Origin: a virus
Length of the DNA: 29,917 nt
IMG/VR virus record: IMGVR_UViG_3300024346_000358
Span: 1-29,917 of that record
Reading direction: 5' to 3' (one strand)
Made by a program: the position numbers and the translations under genes. Numbering within the stretch: the stretch's first letter is position 1; the number at the start of each line of letters is the position of its first letter. Positions 17,701 to 25,134 of this stretch are shown here, piece by piece. The notes beneath the pieces are model-generated. The model made no database searches, was not told the DNA's origin, and saw nothing but the letters and a program-made list of their open reading frames with translations.

Positions 17701-19869
17701 TGGATTACTAACAAATCACCATACGTACAAAATGTAACAACATTTGGCGATGCATGTATTGGCCTTAAAGTAGATGGAGATTTACATGACGGCGGTAACG
17801 ATTCGATTGTTGCTAACGACTTTACGCAGATCTTAAGTGACGGTATTGGATATTGGGTTACAAACTTAGGCAGATCAGAACTTGTGTCAGTGTTTACATA
17901 TTATAATCACATTGGATACCTTGCAGAAAATGGTGGTAAGATTCGTGCTACAAACGGTAACAACTCATACGGTGACTTTGGTTCAGTAGCAGAAGGTATT
18001 GATAACACTGAAACTCCAGTATTAGGTAAAGTTGATAACCAACAGTTAGAAGCACAAGTTGCAAATGTAGTTACAGATGGCGCACAAGAAATTCTACAAT
18101 TAGAATATTCAAATGCAGGCCAAAATTATACTACTGAAGCAACTAGTGCAATTATTACAACTGAAAATAATTCTAATAACGATGCAGATCGAGTTCCAGG
18201 AACATACAAGGGTATTACTGGATCATCTAACGGTAGTGGCTCAGGTCAAGAATTTGACATTGAAGTTACAGCAGTTGGTGGATTTATTGTAACTGTTATT
18301 AAAGGCGGTACAGGACATGCAATCGGCAATACAATTACAATCGCAGATGCATTGCTAGGTTCAGGTGGTGCGACAGCAATTACTTTTGATATTGCAACAA
18401 TAGGCGCGGCAACACGATATACACTAAGTGGTGAAGGTTTTGGAGCGGCTGTAAGCGGAGTTAATATTAGAAACGGCGGCGTATTTGAAGTACAACTTGA
18501 AGAAGATTCAACAGTATACGGCGGCGACGGATTTGTTACTATTGCATCAAACGCACAGTCAGGCAATGCTACACAAATTACACTAGCGGCAACAGATATT
18601 AATCCATCTGGAACATATAACGGCATGAGCATTTATATTTTAAGTGGACTTGGCGCAGGACAATTTGGTATTATTAGTGCATTTGATGCCGCAACAAAAA
18701 TAGCAACTATTGTAAAAGAATCAAATGGCTCAGCAGGATTTGAACATATTAAAGGCTCTGCAATAGCAAGTACACTTGATGCTACATCAGCATATGACAT
18801 TACTCCAAGAGTGATATTCAGTGCACCAGCAAGTGGTACACGAGCAAGAGGTAGATGTAGAGTAGCAGACGAAAAAGTTGTTGAAGTTAAAATTATTGAG
18901 CCAGGTAGCGGGTATACTAGTCCGCCATCAATGACATTAATTGATCCGAGTCATACTATTGAAGTTCCTCATACTGTAAGAATCGGTAACGGTGTATTAG
19001 CACAACCTACATACTCAAGTAGAGGTACAGGATTTATTACAGCGGCGGCAGAAGTAGTTGGCGATGGTATAGCAGATATTAGACAACTAGGTACAAAAAT
19101 TAGAGTTGATGAGTTAGATAGTATTCCACAAAAAGGTTCGAATGTTGAATTTGCAAGTTTACCTAATAGATGGTTTAAACTTGTAAGTATTACAAGCCTA
19201 TTAGGCAATGGTCCTTACAGTGCATTACTACAAATTAGTCCAGCACTAGAAGCAGACGAAAGACCACCACAAAATGACGTAATTACAATACGTAGACGTT
19301 TTTCACAAGTACGCTTAACAGGACACGACTTCCTAGACATTGGTACTGGTAACTTTAGTAATACAAACTATCCAGGAGAACCAGTAAGTGATCCGGATCC
19401 ACAATACGAAACAAATGACTACGGTGGTGGACGAGTGTTCTACACAAGTACAGACCAAGACGGTAACTTTAGAGTTGGTGGATTGTTTAACGTTGAACAG
19501 GCAACTGGTATTGCTACACTAAACGTTGAAGCATTTAACATCTCAGGATTGAACGAACTACAACTTGGTAGTGTTGCACTAGGTGGAGCAGGAGCAGTTA
19601 TTACTGAATTTAGTACTGACGGTACATTTAGTGCTGATAGTGATAATGTTGTTCCAACACAAAAAGCAATTAAAACTTACATCACATCACAGATTGGTGG
19701 TGGTGTTGCTACACTTAATGTTAACAGTGTAACAGCAGGTACTATCGAAATTACTGCAAACACTATAGGCACTACTGACGCAGGCAAGATAAATATACTT
19801 AACGCAGTAAACTTTAAAGGCGGAATAGACGGTGCACCAGTTGCATTAAGTATGTTCCTAAACAATTAA
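14794..19869 (+). CDS. Giant CBM-like repeat / beta-helix structural protein, paralogue of the preceding one
   Basis: 1691 residues. It starts MAEFKLGRIRFIWK, parallel to the gene at 9860, with GGAG six bases upstream. Residues about 11-446 hold eight W...YGG-x-x-Y...W repeats. A beta-helix starts near residue 498 but is split by two inserts absent from the paralogue: residues about 541-702 and 749-917. Each carries a C-x-R-D...D-A-V-x-x-D-L motif (CLRDTGQIIDAVVWDLSHGGN; CARDTLAYIDAVKHDL) and looks mainly helical. The beta-helix resumes with NMTLTGLSG and YVQNVTTFG. Residues about 1100-1200 are a Gly-rich, YKGITGSSNGSGSGQ-type beta module. The end carries RLTGHDFLDIGTGNFS, DQDGNFRVGGLFNVEQATG and VPTQKAIKTYI. 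It lacks the Asp-box segment. Inferred role: virion appendage or baseplate fibre working beside its paralogue. Confidence 0.88.
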   Translation: MAEFKLGRIRFIWKDEWSEATTYYKDDVVRYGGKTFMCVVGHIAQTDFMLDLNNATPKWQVFADGQTWRGDWTAQTVYKINDIVKYGGQLYIANTGHISDNDAIGGLESNLGDDSTSAYWDLFGEGFDYKGDWAINTRYKVNDIVKYGARVYICKTYHVSSPNSTSGLELNQSAWDIISEGFDWKTDWAVGTRYRVGDLVKYGGQVYSCNAGHTSAATTTIGLEADQSKWDYFHKGIEYLGEWASAYRYKINDVVKDSGGLWICTTHHTSAIAENLKTDESNWSQFVPGLEFEDNWGPYAEYQPGDIVTYGGYSYVAKTNNTEKKPSIETTDWSVFITGFNLKGDYGDDSSGQDYLTGDVVRVGGYTYLAVANSNGVRPPNTTYWEKLNEGAQWKNTWTDATYYDLGDVIQQGVNSYIAIASHTSSNGVNDPATDTAGNFWNFFSGGAESGNLTTTGDIVYYGGSGPARLPVGKPGQVLKVNDAATAPEWTYFGQVNHVYYVDTHSGVDKPTPDRGVTLDRPFKTVRYATEQIRDGSVNQDDRILIQANRSFLQAETTEWIDYQIANAISPFSGSFTYDKAKCLRDTGQIIDAVVWDLSHGGNVRSRLSALSYFQPGGASYIAGQQGETVAAINYLKSIMPNILAKTDPTANYQTLNSVGTPITQQKLTAYEGTTGTITTIDSLIGIVTDAITAGVTTGIPTERHAQKTIFIKTGTYEEILPIIIPEDVALVGDELRSTRIKPSPSVTSAADTPKSIAALTRIEAIVSNIIQNVAITKSSGNSETQVTTRPAGNASAGTAAANLFREIYDYLDWGVNGASGDSTEPTMRGSNTPETSTGYTYAVEVLEANKDFLVAEVHAYIAVTYPSYTYTLAACARDTLAYIDAVKHDLIYTGNYRSLLAAEYYVASVEGCLLDDMFYARNGTGIRNMTLTGLSGVLSSANAYGTKRPTSGAYVSLDPGWGPAHTEAWITNKSPYVQNVTTFGDACIGLKVDGDLHDGGNDSIVANDFTQILSDGIGYWVTNLGRSELVSVFTYYNHIGYLAENGGKIRATNGNNSYGDFGSVAEGIDNTETPVLGKVDNQQLEAQVANVVTDGAQEILQLEYSNAGQNYTTEATSAIITTENNSNNDADRVPGTYKGITGSSNGSGSGQEFDIEVTAVGGFIVTVIKGGTGHAIGNTITIADALLGSGGATAITFDIATIGAATRYTLSGEGFGAAVSGVNIRNGGVFEVQLEEDSTVYGGDGFVTIASNAQSGNATQITLAATDINPSGTYNGMSIYILSGLGAGQFGIISAFDAATKIATIVKESNGSAGFEHIKGSAIASTLDATSAYDITPRVIFSAPASGTRARGRCRVADEKVVEVKIIEPGSGYTSPPSMTLIDPSHTIEVPHTVRIGNGVLAQPTYSSRGTGFITAAAEVVGDGIADIRQLGTKIRVDELDSIPQKGSNVEFASLPNRWFKLVSITSLLGNGPYSALLQISPALEADERPPQNDVITIRRRFSQVRLTGHDFLDIGTGNFSNTNYPGEPVSDPDPQYETNDYGGGRVFYTSTDQDGNFRVGGLFNVEQATGIATLNVEAFNISGLNELQLGSVALGGAGAVITEFSTDGTFSADSDNVVPTQKAIKTYITSQIGGGVATLNVNSVTAGTIEITANTIGTTDAGKINILNAVNFKGGIDGAPVALSMFLNN
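14824..16131 (+). repeat. Eight tandem CBM5/12-like coding repeats
   Basis: Eight units follow the pattern of those at 9890-11286. Most keep Y-(K/R)-(V/I)-(N/G)-D-(I/L/V)-V-K-YG and a closing W-x-x-(F/I). The unit near 15720 has YQPGDIVTYGGYSY, closest to classical chitin-binding modules, and the final unit lacks YGG. Corresponding units in the two genes look more alike than neighbouring units within one gene. Confidence 0.7.
17713..17747 (+). repeat. 35-bp direct repeat, copy 2 (in the beta-helix)
   Basis: Identical over 35 bases to 11888-11922 and in the same reading frame (K-S-P-Y-V-Q-N-V-T-T-F-G). The preceding codons and the following GDACIGLKVDGDLH are similar to those in the paralogue but not identical. 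Confidence 0.8.
19788..19796 (+). promoter_or_regulatory. T4-type late promoter candidate inside a gene
   Basis: GATAAATAT occurs inside the 3' end of the giant gene (encoding K-I-N-I) about 90 bases before the ATG at 19885. It has the same G-core-T context as the stronger sites at 14760 and 27387, but its coding location and distance lower confidence. Confidence 0.4.
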
Positions 19870-19884
19870 CGGAGAACAAATAAA

Positions 19885-20205
19885 ATGGCAACAGGAAGAT
19901 TAGGCGCATCAAATATGTCAGCAGGTTCGAACACTTCGATTTACACCTGCCCAGCAGATACGTATGCGGTTGCGAGTTTAAACATTTGCAACAGAGGAAA
20001 CCAAGCAACGTCAATTAGAATTGCTGTTGCTGATAACGCTACGCCAGCATTAGGCGAATATATAGAATACGAAGTTGAATTATTAGCAAAAGGTGTATTA
20101 GAAAGAACAGGGATAGTTTTAGCCGCAGGGCAAATTATTGTTGCTTATACATCAGTTGCAAATATTTCAGCAGTAGTTATGGGCATTGAAACGTCTACAG
20201 CATAA
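19885..20205 (+). CDS. Small virion-type beta protein, hypothetical
   Basis: 106 residues, preceded by GGAGAA at 19871-19876, two bases after the upstream stop. No membrane segment or signal peptide. The sequence alternates short hydrophobic strands (YAVASLNICN, TSIRIAVA, GIVLAAGQIIVAYTS, ISAVVMGIE), which suggests a beta-sandwich, and its layout resembles the 109-residue protein at 8784. Position after a giant fibre gene suggests a small adaptor, neck or decoration protein. The function is not recognised. Its stop codon overlaps a late promoter candidate for the next gene. Confidence 0.75.
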   Translation: MATGRLGASNMSAGSNTSIYTCPADTYAVASLNICNRGNQATSIRIAVADNATPALGEYIEYEVELLAKGVLERTGIVLAAGQIIVAYTSVANISAVVMGIETSTA

Positions 20206-20209
20206 ATAC
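20201..20209 (+). promoter_or_regulatory. T4-type late promoter candidate overlapping a stop codon
   Basis: CATAAATAC includes the TAA stop (20203-20205) of the small upstream gene. The core ends 20 bases before the ATG at 20229, and GGAGAAGG (20213-20220) supplies the ribosome site. The resulting message would carry the small gene at 20229 and the cysteine-rich pair. Confidence 0.65.
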
Positions 20210-20228
20210 ATAGGAGAAGGATAACACC

Positions 20229-20561
20229 ATGGGAAGATATATAACAACTACAGGTACTGCTGGCGTTACTACTAGAGAAGTTAGTACAACGTTCAGTGCT
20301 ACAGTAAACGATCGAATCCTTGCAAATACAGCAAGTTCAGGATTCACTATCACTTTACCAGCAAATTCAAGTTTACTTGTTTCTGATACAATTCAAATTA
20401 TTGATATATCAAACAACGCAGGCTCGAATAACATAACTGTCGGAAGAAACAGTAGTAATATTAATGGATCAGCAGAAAACTTAACGATTGACGTTAGTGG
20501 AGCGATTGTTACATTAATTTATACAGGTTCTACATACGGTTGGGTTGTTGGTTCAGTTTAA
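20229..20561 (+). CDS. Small fibre-tip-like protein
   Basis: 110 residues from ATG with GGAGAAGG eight bases upstream. The pattern FTITLPANS, then DTIQIIDISNNAG, NNITVGRNSSNINGSAENLTI and IVTLIYTGSTYGWVV is the short beta unit (a G...ITV...I-x-G...L-x-Y-x-G-x-x-x-x-W signature) often seen in C-terminal tips of phage tail fibres, here as a stand-alone gene. It might form a trimeric knob that connects or caps a fibre, or carry the adhesin encoded next. The assignment rests on the pattern and position; no catalytic residues are visible. Confidence 0.7.
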   Translation: MGRYITTTGTAGVTTREVSTTFSATVNDRILANTASSGFTITLPANSSLLVSDTIQIIDISNNAGSNNITVGRNSSNINGSAENLTIDVSGAIVTLIYTGSTYGWVVGSV

Positions 20562-20576
20562 TAGGGGAAAACAAAA

Positions 20577-21533
20577 ATGGCATCATTAGAAGCATTAATT
20601 AAAGCAAAACTACCATCCACCGCTGAGGAAAATCTCGAGGTTGGCCGGTTATACAGTTTTGCTGAAGGCAACACTTACACTAAGTTTTGTAAGTGTACGT
20701 GCTGGTGCCCACCTAGTAACGGTACAGCAGTTATTGAAGTATGGGGCGCTGGCGGATCTGGCGCAAAAATGTGTTGTTGTGGTAACGGAATTCCAGGCAA
20801 CTCAGGATCATACTCAAAAGCAACACGTACAATGACAACAAGCGATTACTTTTACGGATGTACAGGTTTTGCTTGCGGTAACTCAGACGCTTTGTGTTTT
20901 AGAGGTTGCTCAGAACCAACAATGGTTTGTATTGTAGCGGCGGCATGTAATAGTTGCATGTGTGCAAAAGGTGGTAAAGGTGGAGTGAGTATTTGCTCAA
21001 CAACACCAAGCATGTACTGTTGCTTTAGAGCAAACGGATTTTGTTACACTAACACAGGACCAAACTGCGGTACAATTTGTAACCAATGTAGTGGATCATG
21101 GGACGCTATTGCATATGGCGGAGATGTAAACAGATGCGGAAATATTTCGTGTATGGGATTTCATGGATGTTATGCAAACTGTGTTTGTCTGTTTAGACAA
21201 ATGTTAGCATTTCCTCCAGGCATGATTGCAGAGTGCGGCGGTATTGTACAATACGGTATGGCAACTGACTCAGCACACTCTAATTGGTCCGGCGCTGGAC
21301 AATTAGAAGCGATTGCGGCAATTAACGGTGCAGGGAAAAGCCCAGGATATGGTATTCCGTGGAAAGCATGCTTTAGAGGCGATGTGTCTTGCGGTTGTTA
21401 TAACGCAAACGGTTGCTCAAGTGTACTTCCATACGGTATGGGTGCTCCGGGACCACAGCCGTGTCCAGGTGTTAGAGATCACGCAACCCGTGGCGGCATG
21501 GGTGCAATCCGTGTTAAATTTATAGAAAGTTAA
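20577..21533 (+). CDS. Cysteine-rich, glycine-rich adhesin-like protein (copy 1)
   Basis: 318 residues with 33 Cys by my count, about one residue in ten, and many Gly. A short N-terminal arm (residues 1-30) has few of either. Next comes VIEVWGAGGSGAKMCCC...GNSGSYSK, which is the opening of the Gly-rich fibre-adhesin fold (Gly_rich_2-like; compare gp38-type adhesins of T-even phages). Further on are CFRGCSEP, SCMCAKGGKGG, CCF-x-AN, NCGTICNQCS, YGGDVNR, PPGM-x-x-ECGG and HSNWSG. Pairs and triplets of Cys sit where ordinary family members have Gly or Ser. There is no signal peptide. The next gene is a paralogue of equal length with matching Cys-rich blocks. Likely a receptor-binding tip. Whether the Cys form disulphides or bind metal is open. 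AGGGGA at 20563 is the ribosome site. Confidence 0.85.
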   Translation: MASLEALIKAKLPSTAEENLEVGRLYSFAEGNTYTKFCKCTCWCPPSNGTAVIEVWGAGGSGAKMCCCGNGIPGNSGSYSKATRTMTTSDYFYGCTGFACGNSDALCFRGCSEPTMVCIVAAACNSCMCAKGGKGGVSICSTTPSMYCCFRANGFCYTNTGPNCGTICNQCSGSWDAIAYGGDVNRCGNISCMGFHGCYANCVCLFRQMLAFPPGMIAECGGIVQYGMATDSAHSNWSGAGQLEAIAAINGAGKSPGYGIPWKACFRGDVSCGCYNANGCSSVLPYGMGAPGPQPCPGVRDHATRGGMGAIRVKFIES

Positions 21534-21547
21534 GGAGTACATTAAGG

Positions 21548-22504
21548 ATGGCAACATTAAAGTCAATATTAGAAAGTAGGTCTTCTTCAGGAGCGGAAAC
21601 AAACCTCGAAACTGGAAAGATTTGGGCTTACTCGACGATTGCTTCATACTCCACATATCCAGGCTGTTTTTGTTGGATTGCTCCAGGTAACGGTAATGTA
21701 ACCCTTGAAGTAATTGGAGCAGGCGGCAGCGGATCGAGAATGTGTTGTTGTTCAGCAACAATTTCAGGTAACTCAGGATCGTACGCTAAAAGAGATTTAA
21801 CAGTCAGTACAAACTGTTACATATGTGGTAGAGCAGGTAAAAGTTGTAGAAACGGTGGCCTTTGTCACAGAGGTTGTTCAGAGCCAGGAGAAGTTTGCTG
21901 GACAGGAAACGGCGGAAGTGCTGGATGTATGTGTGCTCAAGGCGGCTGGAGTGGCGCAAGTTGGTGTACAACAGGTACAGCACGTAGATGTTGTTTCTCA
22001 GCAAACAACTGGTGTTATACAGGATATAACGGATATTGCGGATTAGTATGTAATGCATGTAGCAATAGTTGGAAAAACAATGCATATGGCGGCGAAGTAA
22101 ATAGACCAGGCGTAAACAGTTGTGTTACATTTTGGCATTGTTATCCAAACTGTAATTGTTCAACTATTCATCATACTGCATTACCTCCGGGCATGTTCTC
22201 AGAATGTGGCGGTGTTGCATCGTACGGAACAGACGGTGACAACGGTCACTCAGAGTGGTCCGGAATGACGCTAAACGGCTATATCAACGCACTAAATATG
22301 TTGTCAAGAATGCCTGGTACAGGTACGCTATGGTCAGAATGTTGGAATGGAGTAAGACAGTGTGGTTGTTATGAAACCCAAGGTTGCTCAATGTTTGTTC
22401 CACACGGGTCGGGCGGTCCGGCAGCAACACCATGTTCAGGAGTTAGAGATAACGGTTGGGCAGGCGGTGACGCACTAATTAGAATTAAATACGTAGAAAG
22501 TTAA
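21548..22504 (+). CDS. Cysteine-rich, glycine-rich adhesin-like protein (copy 2)
   Basis: 318 residues with 30 Cys by my count, exactly the length of the upstream copy and 14 bases after its stop, with AAGGAG at 21532-21537. It shares VIGAGGSGSRMCCC, GNSGSYAK, CHRGCSEP, GCMCAQGG, CCFSANNWCYT, YCGLVCNACS, YGGEVNR, PPGM-x-x-ECGG, HSEWSG and CGCYETQGCS. The first block differs (GCFCW in place of CKCTCWC) and the copy has more Trp, so the scaffold is kept while surface positions vary. This pattern suits two receptor specificities or a heteromeric tip. Cytoplasmic virus assembly is normally reducing, so disulphides, if any, would form after lysis. Confidence 0.85.
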   Translation: MATLKSILESRSSSGAETNLETGKIWAYSTIASYSTYPGCFCWIAPGNGNVTLEVIGAGGSGSRMCCCSATISGNSGSYAKRDLTVSTNCYICGRAGKSCRNGGLCHRGCSEPGEVCWTGNGGSAGCMCAQGGWSGASWCTTGTARRCCFSANNWCYTGYNGYCGLVCNACSNSWKNNAYGGEVNRPGVNSCVTFWHCYPNCNCSTIHHTALPPGMFSECGGVASYGTDGDNGHSEWSGMTLNGYINALNMLSRMPGTGTLWSECWNGVRQCGCYETQGCSMFVPHGSGGPAATPCSGVRDNGWAGGDALIRIKYVES

Positions 22505-22517
22505 TGGAGATAGAAAA

Positions 22518-23213
22518 ATGAATAAAACTTTTACAGTTACATACGCAGACGAGCCGTACAAAACGACCGTTGCAGATGGTAATACGTTTGAATGTACGTA
22601 TACTGGACCTAGATATATTTTAGGACAAGTTGATCGCGATGATGATCAAGTTAGAGAAGCAGGTCGTGCAGACAAAGCAGACGATACTGCATTAGATGCA
22701 ACAGGATACGAGCCTGATGAATATGATTATATCGTATTAGATGCTGCCGAGAGCGATGATATGGCGTTGCGTTGTGCATTTATGACAGACGAATATACAC
22801 ATCCTGATGTGGACGACTATTCCGAAACAATTACAACTGCAGACGGTACAGAATATACATGGACTCATGTATATGAAGGCACAACTGGTATGCTTGCACA
22901 TATCTATGTAGGCGACAGTTTACTATATAATCACGAAACAACAACATGGACAAACCCAACGTTGCGTACTCACAATAATACACGTGAATCAACATTGGGA
23001 TCGTGGGTTTTACAAGCGGCAGGTATTAGGCGTGCAATTTCATCAGATGGTGACGCTATTAACAACTTAACTAGTGCTGAAAAAACTACGTTGGCAAATC
23101 ACGCAACATGGTTAGAATCAATAGCGGTTCAATATGCAGATATTGATCATTGGAAAGTTAACTATCCAGATACAGTCTTACCAACTTATGAAGACCCAAA
23201 CGATAATCTATAA
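22518..23213 (+). CDS. Acidic hypothetical protein, possible fibre chaperone
   Basis: 231 residues, starting at ATG with GGAGA at 22506-22510. The first half is strongly acidic (runs such as DRDDDQ, YEPDEYDY, DVDDYSE). The middle has Trp/Tyr-rich beta-like sequence, and residues about 155-220 look helical (GSWVLQAAGIRRAI, LTSAEKTTLANHATWLESIA) before the end YPDTVLPTYEDP. I do not recognise a family. Its place directly after two adhesins is where fibre-assembly chaperones (gp38/Tfa type) often lie, and a small acidic protein with a helical C-terminal half would suit that, but no Tfa motif is clear. It is the last gene before a terminator, so it closes this transcription unit. Confidence 0.75.
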   Translation: MNKTFTVTYADEPYKTTVADGNTFECTYTGPRYILGQVDRDDDQVREAGRADKADDTALDATGYEPDEYDYIVLDAAESDDMALRCAFMTDEYTHPDVDDYSETITTADGTEYTWTHVYEGTTGMLAHIYVGDSLLYNHETTTWTNPTLRTHNNTRESTLGSWVLQAAGIRRAISSDGDAINNLTSAEKTTLANHATWLESIAVQYADIDHWKVNYPDTVLPTYEDPNDNL

Positions 23214-23239
23214 GAACTAAAAATCTATCATCCAATCTT

Positions 23240-23289
23240 AATCGGATTCAGCAAATATTTTAATATATATTGTTGAGTCCGATTTTTTT
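23240..23289 (+). terminator. Strong intrinsic terminator
   Basis: Bases 23240-23254 pair with 23270-23284 over 15 positions with no mismatch (two G:U pairs). The loop is 15 bases of A/T that can itself pair weakly, and the right arm runs into seven T (23283-23289). It ends the structural unit 27 bases after the stop at 23213 and lies only 15 bases before the next start, separating the virion genes from the enzyme cassette. Confidence 0.93.
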
Positions 23290-23304
23290 ATGGAGATAAT
23301 ATAG

Positions 23305-24252
23305 ATGACTAGAAGTAAAGCATTTTTCTTAAACGGTGGCGCAGGCCGCATGCTGTGTTCAATACCAGCATTAGAGTTGTATGCAGAAGAATCAGGAGAT
23401 ACTGATTTTATTATAGTATGCGAAGGCGGCACTGACATGTTTAAAGGTCATCCGCTATTACATAAACGTGCATATGACCCATGGCACAAAAATTTATTTG
23501 AAACTGAAATTAAACATAGACAAGTAGTAAATCCAGAACCTTATCAAGTATGGGAATACTATAATCAAGAATGTAATTTGTCACAAGCGTTTGATATCAT
23601 TCTTAACAATAAAGGTGTTAGGCAATTGCCTAAACCGTTATTAAAATTAAGTAAAGACGAATTACTAGTTGGTCGTAAATTACTTAATGAAATTAAAGAA
23701 AAAATAAAAAAAGAAAAAGTATTAGTAGTACAACCATTTGGTAGAGGTATCGAAGTTATAGACGACACTCCTGTTGATGTTACTGCACGGAGTTTTGAAT
23801 TTAAAGATTTAAAACAAATGCTTAAGAAATTAGAAAAAGATTATGCTATTGTGATGATGAGTGAGATGAAAATAGAACTCAAAGGCGAAGGTTTAAAAAA
23901 TGAAGTAGCAATGCCTGAAGGATTAAATTTAAGGCAGTGGTCTGCATTGATTAAAATGGCGGATCATTTTCTAGGTTGCGATAGTGTCGGTCAACATTTA
24001 GCATATGCTGTTGGAACAAAAACTACCGCAGTGATTGGATCTACTTTTCCAGTCAACGTAAGTTATCCTAATGATTCAGATTTAAAAATTGTCGACCTTG
24101 GAATGACTGAAAGAGTATACGATCCTATTAGAATTACACAAGACGAAACTGTTAATAGACACAATGAAAATATTATGGCAATGGATGACGCAATACAAGA
24201 CTATGTTATTTCAGTTGTCAAAGGTGATATAGATCCAGATTCAGAGGAATAA
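23305..24252 (+). CDS. GT9-like glycosyltransferase (heptosyltransferase fold)
   Basis: 315 residues, close to the usual length for glycosyltransferase family 9. The N-terminus FFLNGGAGRMLCSIPALELY matches the glycine-rich GxGD...xPAL opening of the GT-B fold, with the Asp replaced (GAGR). The C-terminal donor-site region at residues about 219-257 reads ADHFLGCDSVGQHLAYAVGT, then AVIGSTFP, matching the family's D-S-x-x-x-H-x-A-x-A and G-x-T-x-P signatures. GT9 enzymes mainly transfer heptose or related sugars from nucleotide donors onto lipopolysaccharide, on the cytoplasmic side. The phage substrate is unknown. It begins a cassette with an SGNH-like hydrolase and a carbamoyltransferase (3-base gaps), so a shared glycan target is likely. 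Ribosome site TGGAGA at 23291. Lys- and Glu-rich middle (residues about 118-140). Confidence 0.82.
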   Translation: MTRSKAFFLNGGAGRMLCSIPALELYAEESGDTDFIIVCEGGTDMFKGHPLLHKRAYDPWHKNLFETEIKHRQVVNPEPYQVWEYYNQECNLSQAFDIILNNKGVRQLPKPLLKLSKDELLVGRKLLNEIKEKIKKEKVLVVQPFGRGIEVIDDTPVDVTARSFEFKDLKQMLKKLEKDYAIVMMSEMKIELKGEGLKNEVAMPEGLNLRQWSALIKMADHFLGCDSVGQHLAYAVGTKTTAVIGSTFPVNVSYPNDSDLKIVDLGMTERVYDPIRITQDETVNRHNENIMAMDDAIQDYVISVVKGDIDPDSEE

Positions 24253-24255
24253 CAA

Positions 24256-25131
24256 GTGAAACGTCTATTTGTTCTCGGATGTTCATTTACTAATTATGCA
24301 TGGCCGTCTTGGGCAGATATGTTAGGATTAGAATTTGATGTTTATGAAAATTGGGCGTATCCTGGATTAGGAAATCGTGCTATTGCTGAACGTGTTGCTG
24401 AACTACATGCTAGAGAAACACTTACACGAGATGATACAGTTATAGTACAATGGACTAGTCATTTAAGACATGACTGGCATTCAAATGACGTGCGCCATGG
24501 TAAGTTAAAAGGTGTTGGATGGAAAACTTCAGGAAGTATTTTTAACTATATAAACGAAGATATATTTGATAAAGATTGGGTCAAAACATTCTTTGATGAA
24601 TATAGTTATATAATGCATTCACTTAATAATATATTATTAACTAAACAAATGTTAAAAAGTATTGGTTGCGACTACTATATGACAAGTATGGGATATATTA
24701 ATAAAATGAATTCAGATTATCCTCACGATGAAGATCATGGCGAAAAGTTACAGTCTAATATTGACTTATGGAATGATGTTCCTAAGTTAGCAATATATAA
24801 AGATAAATTATTTGACGACATTGATAGATGGATTACTCCGATTGGAACATATGCATGGAACCATGAAACTAAACCTTACAAATTTAGATTAAGTGGTGGA
24901 GGTGCTGAATTTTGTTTAGATCGGCATCCAACAGTACTACAACATGCTGATTACCTAAAAAATAAAATTAAACCAAAATTTGGTGAAAGCCAAGACTTGC
25001 ACCCAAAAGCAATTAAATGGATAGATAAAGTAAACACACTATATGAAAACTGTCATAAGGATTTTGATTATTTTTGTGAAGAAGTGAATAACACATTGCC
25101 AGGATGGCTAAACAATTACAGAGGATTTTAA
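24256..25131 (+). CDS. SGNH/GDSL-like hydrolase-fold protein
   Basis: 291 residues from a GTG start three bases after the preceding stop; GAGG near 24244 inside the upstream gene serves as ribosome site. The N-terminus LFVLGCSFT places S10 in the GDSL-type block I (G-x-S). PGLGNRAI gives a block with G39-N40, and D222-x-H224-P is a C-terminal Asp/His pair like the D-x-H-P of many SGNH proteins. Such enzymes are esterases or O-acetyl hydrolases/transferases acting on sugars or lipids. It has no signal peptide, so it would act in the cytoplasm. Trp-rich segments (HDWHS, WDTDWV-like) are typical of marine phage members. Substrate not predictable. Coupling to the GT9-like gene and the carbamoyltransferase suggests glycan tailoring. 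Catalytic assignment is by motif only. Confidence 0.7.
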   Translation: MKRLFVLGCSFTNYAWPSWADMLGLEFDVYENWAYPGLGNRAIAERVAELHARETLTRDDTVIVQWTSHLRHDWHSNDVRHGKLKGVGWKTSGSIFNYINEDIFDKDWVKTFFDEYSYIMHSLNNILLTKQMLKSIGCDYYMTSMGYINKMNSDYPHDEDHGEKLQSNIDLWNDVPKLAIYKDKLFDDIDRWITPIGTYAWNHETKPYKFRLSGGGAEFCLDRHPTVLQHADYLKNKIKPKFGESQDLHPKAIKWIDKVNTLYENCHKDFDYFCEEVNNTLPGWLNNYRGF

Positions 25132-25134
25132 ATT

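Noticed and set aside
23273-23300. A sigma70-like promoter (TTGAGT, 16-base gap, GATAAT) overlapping the terminator before the enzyme cassette.
   Set aside because: The start of RNA would fall at or after the ATG at 23305, leaving no leader or ribosome site, and the -35 lies in the terminator arm. How the cassette is transcribed remains open.
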